Assembly: GCA_023052935.1 (NCBI GenBank)
Contig: CM041297.1
Coordinates: forward strand, 89,011,521-89,075,520
Length of the DNA stretch: 64,000 bases
Direction of reading: 5' to 3'
From: Piezodorus guildinii
Lineage: Eukaryota > Arthropoda > Insecta > Hemiptera > Pentatomidae
The notes beneath the pieces were generated by a model. The model saw only the letters and a list, made by a program, of their open reading frames with translations, searched no databases and was not told where the DNA came from. Shown piece after piece: positions 56,893 through 64,000 of the stretch. The position numbers and the translations under genes are program-made. Position 1 is the stretch's first letter; the number at the start of each line of letters is the position of its first letter.

Positions 56893-57930
56893 AAATCAAT
56901 GTATATTATTGTTAGTGAGAACTTTTCTACCAGACTAGTGTCTTGGCCCTAGGTCAAATTACCTTGAATGGTTGATTTGTTATCTTGAAACAGTTTCATG
57001 GACAATATTTATAATGGTTAAAATATAAAATATTATTAAATATATATTCTTATATTCGGCCGGTGACTTAAGTAGGCGCAGCTAGCGCTCGCTACCTGTG
57101 ACCGACTGTTTTTAATATTCACTTAATTCTATATCGTAATATTCTTCATTTAATTTCACAAGCGTAAAAATAAATTAAAGAAAAAGAAAAATAGAGTATT
57201 CACAGGATATTTTGTAAAATATTACAACATGACTTAATCCGAGGATTTTTTTTTTTTTCTTTATATCCAACTTCTTTATATAAAATACAAAGGCTATTCG
57301 TGATGAAAACACAATGTATGACAAAGGAATGACTTTTTGAAAAATCCTTCATCGCTCTCCAATTACTGCTCAACGTAGGATAGAAGGAGGATTATTTTCC
57401 TTTCAGAGGCTTACCAGGTATTGGTTGAGCTGAAAGGTCACTTCCTAGTATATATATGCCATGTAGTTCATCATATTCTTCCACTTTTATATTAAAAGAA
57501 AAGGTTAAAACTTTTTCACGTTTTAAAATATAAACAATTTTTTAAAAATATGTAGATAAAAACAACAGCAACATCAATATAGTTGATAAATTTTATAAGT
57601 AATAACAATAACTTTTTATTGTAATTTTATCGATAATACATTGTGTTAAAATACAAAATTAACTTATTGCATTAATCTAGTCGAAATCTATTTATACTGC
57701 AGAAAAACTATAGTTTCAAGGTCTTTACAGTCTTTAATTCTATTAACCTTTTTAACTCTTACAACAATATAAATAAACTAATAATAAAACAAAAACAAAT
57801 ATCACATCCATCAAGATTTGCAAATTTGAGATACTAAACAACCGAAAATGCAAAAATAAACTACGTTCACATGGATAGAACCAGTAGAAATCTTTATTAA
57901 TGGCACTCTAAATCTTTCATTTAGCATGTT
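56893..57930. other. AT-rich non-coding stretch
   Basis: Nothing recognised. Confidence 0.35.
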
Positions 57931-58058
57931 TTTTTAAATTTATTTATTATAGAGATATTTACAACTGTATTAACACAAAAAATACATCAAGTAAATGTGA
58001 ACAGTGAGATATGGACATGATAGGCGTGAGAAGAATCTACACAGTGGTAGCACTTCAA
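57931..58058 (-). mobile_element. 128-bp Jockey-type 3'-UTR insertion with TSD
   Basis: Poly-T at the left, then TTATTATAGAGATATTTACAAC and a counterpart of GGCAGCACTCTAGTA (GTGGTAGCACTTCAATA). It is the same 3'-UTR family as 20533-20705 and 22755-23150. An exact 9-bp duplication TAGCATGTT lies at 57922-57930 and 58059-58067. Confidence 0.75.
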
Positions 58059-58069
58059 TAGCATGTTAA

Positions 58070-58569
58070 ATCGTATTATTTGTGCTAAACTTCGAGTTTC
58101 CGCATGAATATTTAGTAAATAACCACTTAAATGCATTTTTAACTGACTTGATTGTATGTTTGAACAACCATTGATGGCTTACTACTCATCCAATAAATTT
58201 TTCCCGGCTCTGAAAACGTGTCTGAGGCTTGTGATTGTTGAAAAGTTAGTAATGTTTTTCTCTAATTTCGTGCTTTACTTAATGAGTAAAGTGAGTATGT
58301 AAAAACTGAACTGTAATATATTTAAGTAATTAAAGGTTAATTCCTAACATACACACTCACTTGTAGTTTATTGTATTTTTCCACCTTAATATTAAAAAAA
58401 AAAGAATGAAACATTCAGGTTTTAAAACATGTTTTAAATTGAAAACTTCAGTAAAACAAAACAAACCAATCCTTAATGGAGCGAATCGAATTTAAAAGCA
58501 CTAATAAATTATTGCTATATCGGTATATTATTTTCATTAACGAACCTTTTCCATCGATCGAAAAAGAAA
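58070..58569. other. AT-rich non-coding stretch
   Basis: Nothing recognised. Confidence 0.35.
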
Positions 58570-59460
58570 AAAAATCTGGTGGAAACACTCGACTTTCACT
58601 TACCTCCGTTTTTAAAATCGTTTAACGAATTAAAAGATAAAGAAGATAAAACTGAGTGAAACCATTAAAGAATTAATTGGATGGAATATCTATAGAAACA
58701 CGTGTTTTATTAAAAAATCTATTATATTATTATCTAAAAAAAATTGTTAGTTTTATCAGTTTTTCATCAGTCTCTATTAACTTTTAACAGCTTGTGTATA
58801 AGATAACATCTTTTCTAAAATCTTTAGCTCTCAAATGGTAATATTATACATTTATATTACTGTTCTTGTGTTCAAAAACATAAATAGCATTAAAAAAATA
58901 TTTCTTCAGTTTTACCCTTTTGTTGTTTTTCAAATTCGCTCAATTTACATATTTAGCTATTATTTATCAATGCTAACAAGGTAATATGGTTGTTTTTATA
59001 GAATCATCAACATTAAAGGTACTTTTGAAGAAGAAAATTTAAAATATCGGCATTTAAGCCCTGTTAGAATGTTTTAGTCAGAATGAAACCTACATGATGT
59101 TAAATCCTATTAAACTTTACATTGATGTAGCGAGTTTAATCAAAATCGTTGGAACCGCTTTTCGAGAAAATCGAAAAAAGGTGCATAATACATGGTATAA
59201 AGTGCCTCTTCTGGTTAGCACATTTTGATGAAAAATGTTTTGTAACGTCTCGGGCGTATATTTGTCTTAAATATGAAATTTCAGTTTCATAGGACTTTTC
59301 GTTTCCGCCCGGGAGTTACCACACACGGACACACACACGCACAGACCTTTTTGCGGGACTTGGTTATTTGGACTCAGGGGACCCTAAAACGTGTATTTCC
59401 GTTGAAAACTGGAATTCGAAAATTTTCACAATCGCAATACTTATAGTAAGTGAAAGTAAA
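58570..59460 (+). repeat. Dispersed non-coding repeat, copy D
   Basis: The longest and best-kept copy. It starts AAAATCTGGTGG, has ACTTTCACTTAC at 58592-58603 and the exact inverse GTAAGTGAAAGT at 59447-59458. In between come AAATATCGGCATTTAAGCCC, CGTCTCGGGCGTATATTTG, GTTTCCGCCCGGGAGTTACC with a CA-rich segment, and TTTTGCGGGACTTGG. No coding potential. Confidence 0.8.
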
Positions 59461-59817
59461 AAAACCGCCCCTCCATAATTTAAGATTATACGGTTCAGAA
59501 TACTTAGAATACAAATATATAATTTTAAAAAATTCCTTTCATCATTTTAATCAATTCCTTATCTCTTAGACATCGTTTCAGCAACTTCAGAAAAAAATTA
59601 TCAATTGGACAAATCCTTTTTTAAATAAAATCGATGAGAATAAACTAGAAAAAAATTAAAGATGACTATACACTAGAATTTTAATGTATAGTTATGATAC
59701 GTGTACTTTTGAGTTCATCATTTTGCATTAGTGCATTAAAGAATAATAAAATTGTTTTACGTTAATATTGTAGTTAACTGGGATGTTTGTGTGTGTGTGT
59801 GTATACTTTATAATTAC
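59461..59817. other. AT-rich stretch with short (GT)n
   Basis: At 59769-59790 GTAGTTAACTGGGATGTTTG repeats a piece of the neighbouring Jockey fragment (60245-60265), followed by (GT)n. Confidence 0.5.
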
Positions 59818-59829
59818 ATCCGACTATTT

Positions 59830-60298
59830 TACAACAAGTAAATATGCTAAAAGAGAAATCACATGAGACAGACTTGTAGAGGAACAACCCAACGGTAGCA
59901 CTCCAGTTACTATTTTAAACTAGAAGGTCTCGAGGCCATCTTTTTTTCAGACGCCTAGAAGGATTATCAGGAATCGAAGAGGAAGCCAGCGTTGAAACTA
60001 GTGGGTTGGGGTGGGAATGGATTTTGTCATAGAAGCATTGATATCTGATTCGGGCCAAATCAGAAAAATATGGAACATTTAGGTCTTTATCGATGATTTT
60101 ATTTGCGACAAAGTAAGCAGCGTTGAGGATTTTACGAAGGGTTTTGGATTGGATACGGGGAGAATTTGATGGTTTAGTAGAGCTCCAGAACTCAACTCCA
60201 AAAGTCCATTTAGGCCTTATGATGGTCATGTAGATGAGCCTTTTGTAGTTAACTGGGATGTTTGAGCGTCTGTCTAGTAAGTAATCGAAAGCATCGAT
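59830..60298 (-). pseudogene. Jockey-type C-terminal fragment with 3' UTR and TSD
   Basis: On the minus strand it reads YLLDRRSNIPVNYKRLIY, MTIIRPKWTFGVEFWS, RIQSKTLRKILNAAYFVANK, DKDLNVPYFSDLARIRY, KIHSHPNPLVSTL and NPSRRLKKRWPRDLLV with stop at 59915. It is a clean, 5'-truncated C-terminus with hardly any disruption. A 3' UTR follows to 59830. It is flanked by the exact 12-bp repeat ATCCGACTATTT (59818-59829 and 60299-60310). Confidence 0.85.
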
Positions 60299-60310
60299 AT
60301 CCGACTATTT

Positions 60311-61244
60311 AAATAAATTTCTTCATTAATATATTTATGCTTATAGTTGAGTTCTGTCGATGGAGTTAAATCACTAAGGTTTTTTATACTCAAATTTATG
60401 TGATAAAAACTCATCTAGATCTTACTTTTATCATCAAATACGTCACGAAATAATTTATTCATATCACTTGTAAAACATAGAGGTTTTACCTTACAATTAC
60501 AACAACTAATTTTCTTCATGGATGCCTTGTGATTATTATATTGTAATGTTGTTATAGCACCTAAAATTGAAAATATTTATTATCTACCTATTCGAAGTAC
60601 ATTGAACCGCCTTTTCATAAAGTTCTCGGCAAGTCTAACTTTTAGAAAGTTTTCAAAGGGCATTCACTGATTTCCTTTCCTTCTTCGCCTTAGGCACCAG
60701 CGGTAATAGTACTCTCAAAAGGTTTTCTTTTTTAATTTTTTTTCTTTTTAATTATCATCTCCAAGAGCCCGCAATCTGTGAATATTCCAATCCCATCTTA
60801 ATAAAAAAATCAAGAAACTTCTTTAAATTTATTGTAGGAGTAATGAGTTCTAAAGTGTATTTATTAAGATTTTTTATGTTTTATTTGTTTCCCATTTACT
60901 TAAATTTATGAAGATAGGGCGTTTAGGAAGACAGATTTTATGTTCATATAGCTCTTGAATTTCTTTTAGCTTGAATTTTACTTGTTTTTTTATTATTTAA
61001 TTTATCTGCTTATTAATTCTAATTCTAATTAGATATCTCTAAATAAATCTAATTATTTCTAAATAAGTTCTTATATAAATATTCCAAAAGGTAATTTATG
61101 TTATTTTAAAAATATTTTTTCTTCTATTCCGCTTCTATTTTATTGTTTATGGAATTAATCGATAAATAGAGACTTAATAAATAAACCTTAAGTGAGGCTG
61201 CTTGTATTCTCATTGAAATATTTTAATATTGTTCCCTGAGGTTA
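60311..61244. other. AT-rich non-coding stretch
   Basis: Nothing recognised. Confidence 0.35.
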
Positions 61245-61495
61245 AAGTTGTTTTGTTTTTTGTTTATTCATTTAATGTCACTTTAAACTACTGTGGCCTA
61301 TTAATCCTAGAAGTCCTAAATTTTGCCTTGTACGTGTAACTGACATCAGCTCGGGACCAACATTTTACGTTTCCTCCGAAGAGCGGCATTACGAAAAAAT
61401 GTTTACCCTCTATAAAATGCAAGGATCATCTGCCGAGTTTAAACCTGCAGCATTGGACATATAAAGCTGTTCAGTCAGCCACTACTCTAGAAGTG
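61245..61495 (-). mobile_element. tRNA-derived SINE, family 2, second copy
   Basis: Matches 12133-12425 along its length: TTTATTCATTTAATGTCACT at the tail end, GAAGTCCTAAATTTTG, TGACATCAGCTCGGGACCA and the tRNA-like head with AGTTTAAACCTGCAGCATT and CAGCCACTACTCTAG. Strongly diverged. Confidence 0.6.
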
Positions 61496-61499
61496 ACAC

Positions 61500-61712
61500 C
61501 TTTTCTTTTTTTTCACCCCTACCTCACCCTTGAAGGCTATACGGGGGTTTCTCGGACCAGGGAGTGAGGGCGGGGTACAAATGCCGAGACAAAAGTCCTC
61601 CCGGTACCGAGATTCGAACTAGTAATTTTATGGTTTCCAATTTTTGGTTCCCTGTGGTTGCTAGGCAACGCGCGTCAAAGCAACACTAACCACTCGGCTA
61701 CCCCGCCTCCCC
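61500..61712 (-). mobile_element. tRNA-derived SINE, family 3
   Basis: On the minus strand the head reads GCGGGGTAGCCGAGTGGTTA (a strong A box, near 61690-61710) and B box AGTTCGAATCTCGG (near 61608-61622). The body has CTCGGCATTTGTACCCCGCC and GGTGAGGTAGGGGTG. The A-to-B distance of about 80 bases is longer than in a tRNA and includes the inverted pair GTTGCCTAGCAAC. Only one copy is seen here. Confidence 0.6.
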
Positions 61713-61734
61713 AAGTGAAACCTGTTAAATTTAG

Positions 61735-62690
61735 TTTTAAATTATCAGAATCCAGTCTTACCTCTCTGGAAGATCCATAAATCAGAATAGTTCCTATTCA
61801 TCCCTTTTTACTCAGTTTGCTGGTGTTCCTCAAGGTAGTATCCTAGGACCCATCCTTTATCCCAACCCATCCCAACACCTTTCTTTCTACCTATACCGAT
61901 GACACCTGTGTGTTATCAGTCAATACCGATCCTACTATTGCCTCTCAAACTCTTCAATCCCACATCCGAGACCTTGAGTTATGGTGTCAGAATTGGAGAA
62001 TTAAAATAAATTCCATCAAAGCCCACCAAATAACCATTACCCTTCGTCGTAAACCTATGACATTCTGTCCTACTGTATCTTTTAATAATATTCCGCTTGT
62101 TCCAGTTGAACAGATCCGCTACTATTCAAACGTCTAACATGGAATCCGCACACTAGACTGAAACGACAAGAAACTGCTCGCCGATTTCGGTTACTTCTAC
62201 ACTTTCTAGACAAACGCTCTAAACTTCCACTTAACTACAAAAGACTCATCTACATGACCATCATAAGACCTATCTGGACTTACGGAGTTGAGCTATGGGG
62301 CTCCACTAAACCAGAAATTCTTCCCGTCTTCAATCCTTACAATCCATAATCCTTCGAAAAATCCTAAACGCTCCTTATTTTTTCACGAACAAGCTCATCC
62401 ATAACCAACTTAATATTCCCTTCGAAGCTGAACCAGGTATCAATCCTTCCATGACAAACTCCACTCCCACTCTAACTCACTAGTTTCAATCTTGCTCTTC
62501 TATTCCTGACAATCCTCCGAGGTGCCTGAAAAGAAGATGGCCTTCTAGTTTAGATTCATAGTGGAGTGATGCCAATGGCATTTTCTCTTCATGCATATTA
62601 TCTGACAGCTAATTTAATTGATGTATTAACTAATACAGTTGTAAATCTCAATAAATGAAAAAGAAAGAGAGAAAGAGAAAGATCTCAATT
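61735..62690 (+). pseudogene. 5'-truncated Jockey-type reverse transcriptase
   Basis: Begins just upstream of motif B (AGVPQGSILGPILYP) and then carries a damaged motif C (TYTDDTCVLS in a shifted frame). It continues TIASQTLQSHIRDLELWCQN, ARRFRLLLHFLDKRSKLPL, NYKRLIYMTIIRPIWTYGVE, APYFFTNKLIHNQLNIPF and PPRCLKRRWPS. Several frameshifts. The 3' UTR includes GATGCCAATGGCATTTTCTC and TGATGTATTAACTAATACAG, and a purine-rich (GAAA)n-like tail ends near 62690. It belongs to the subfamily of 59830-60298 and 22755-23150. Confidence 0.8.
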
Positions 62691-63464
62691 TTTCTTGGTA
62701 CTGTAAAGACTAAAGAGCAGTCATTCATATTCGTTTCCTAGTTCGACTGTCTATTAATCTTTTCATCAGACTCATGAAGAATGAAGAATGAATTCTTATG
62801 TACAACCCTGAAGAATGTTTCGTCTAACTTTGATGACAAAATTGACAAAAATAATAAATTTCGTATAGCCTTTAAGTGTACAAGATATAGTTAGTTATTA
62901 AAACGTGTTCGTTCGCTGATAAAATGTATTTCAGGATCCGTAATATCATTCCCCTTGATTAAGGTTTCAATTTTTCATATATACATATTTGTTTGTATAA
63001 CGCAGTCAAGATATATCTGTTGGTTCATATTGAAGCACAATAAAACAATGCCTACTGTTGAAAGACATAAGATACAAGACATACTACCGGTCCTAACAAA
63101 ACGATTTGATAGCAAAGGAACGGATATGTCAAGCATGAATAAGGTTCCTTTAACATGCCTCTTTGTATGCTTATCTCACTCAAGAACAAAGACATTCAAT
63201 AGGAATACTTACAAAAATTGTAAATAAAAAAAATGTTTATTATTATTATAGCCGTAATTTTTTACTTAATTTACTAATATACTTACATGACTTAAAATTA
63301 AATGTTATATATAATAAATAACATAAATTCATAAACATATCCCTCTGTATTCTCTTATGATTTTTTTTTGTTACACACCTTATCGGTATAAGTAACATTT
63401 TAATTTTTCAAGCCGATTTCCATAGTTCTCTTATTAAAAAAAAATAAAAAACAGTTTAAATTAA
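62691..63464. other. AT-rich non-coding stretch
   Basis: A 90-codon plus-strand frame at 62955-63227 lacks start context and domains and is probably chance. Nothing else. Confidence 0.3.
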
Positions 63465-63700
63465 TCTATACTAATATTTTAAAGCTGAAGAGTTTGTTTG
63501 TTTGTTTGTTAAAACGCGCTAATCTAACTACTGTTTCGAATTGAAAAATTCTATTTGTGTTGGATGGTCCAATTATGGAGGAATAGGATACGGAGGAAGG
63601 CTGCGACAAATAGGAGCGATGAATCAGTGGAAAATGTAGAAAAAAAAAGGAAAAATTAACCTCGTATCCCAATGATTCCAAATTATTTACTTTTTAATTT
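63465..63700 (+). mobile_element. Possible Helitron-like 5' end
   Basis: TCTATACTAATATTTTAAAG then CTGAAGAGTTTGTTTGTTTG, AACGCGCTAATCTAACTACTG and GTGTTGGATGGTCCAATTATG. This series closely resembles a repeat start seen widely in arthropod genomes and often annotated as a Helitron. It begins with TC after an A, as Helitron 5' ends do. No 3' hairpin was found within the window, so the copy is truncated, or its end lies in the poorly matching part. Confidence 0.45.
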
Positions 63701-64000
63701 TAAAATAATTCAATTTCCCTTTATAAGAAGGTAAAAGCTATCTTTTGCCATAACATTTAAGAACACACAGGGAGCAAACATTTAAACACGTAGGAATCGA
63801 TTTAAGACAAGACTGCTTTTCACACGAACAACTATATATTGCGTTGTCAAGATCGGATTTTGGAGAAAATCAGTATGTTCTACAACCCCAAGAAAATGAA
63901 ACTAAAAATATCATTTACGCAGATGTACTTTAAAGTATATTTTTGTAAAAACTTCTAAATCCCGATCATAATAACAGAAATTGACCCAGACGAAGTCGCG
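63701..64000. other. Non-coding stretch
   Basis: Nothing recognised. Confidence 0.35.

Noticed and set aside
1..64000. CRISPR arrays, operons or bacterial origin for the window
   Set aside because: No spaced direct repeats of that type, no bacterial gene density, and clear eukaryotic retroelements and splice sites.

Overview
The window looks like AT-rich insect nuclear DNA. It has long non-coding stretches, short exon-like islands with eukaryotic splice sites, (TA)n microsatellites, tRNA-derived SINEs and many non-LTR retrotransposon copies of kinds common in insects (Jockey, I, RTE and a CR1-like type) plus a mariner relic. I favour a hemipteran or similar insect, but the species is inference. 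No bacterial genes, operons, CRISPR arrays or rRNA genes were seen.

Two large retrotransposons dominate. On the minus strand, 26015-31454 is a full-length I-clade-like element (ORF1 with three zinc knuckles; ORF2 with endonuclease, reverse transcriptase and RNase H). It is bounded by an exact 11-bp target-site duplication (TSD) and sits inside an older Jockey-type reverse transcriptase (25290-26014 and 31466-31830). On the plus strand, 41756-46364 is a nearly intact Jockey-type element with an exact 14-bp TSD. It sits inside another decayed reverse-transcriptase C-terminus. A third nest is at 14715-15545, where a 153-bp 3'-UTR fragment split an RTE-type relic. At least a dozen 5'-truncated or 3'-UTR-only copies lie around them, several with exact TSDs (8925-9322, 35032-35125, 57931-58058, 59830-60298).

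Other repeats: a dispersed non-coding family of about 0.75-0.9 kb (615-1385, 5631-6475, 37655-38740, 58570-59460); three tRNA-derived SINE families; a 109-bp tandem satellite (49288-49940); a 21-bp minisatellite (50100-50245); and a composite inverted/tandem array between direct repeats (51682-52697). A mariner transposon has lost its catalytic core (18195-18920).

Host-gene content is sparse and fragmentary. The best candidates are two phase-compatible minus-strand exons (13981-14196 and 6972-7166, with a downstream AATAAA) and a short plus-strand leucine-rich-repeat-like exon with textbook splice sites (36118-36184). Weaker candidates are minus-strand terminal exons at 24764-24965 and 22232-22473 and a plus-strand one at 39883-40033. 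The window is best read as introns and intergenic DNA of a few large genes, loaded with nested retroelements. Between the retroelement layers, several hairpins carry CTGANGA/GAAAC-type hammerhead-like cores.
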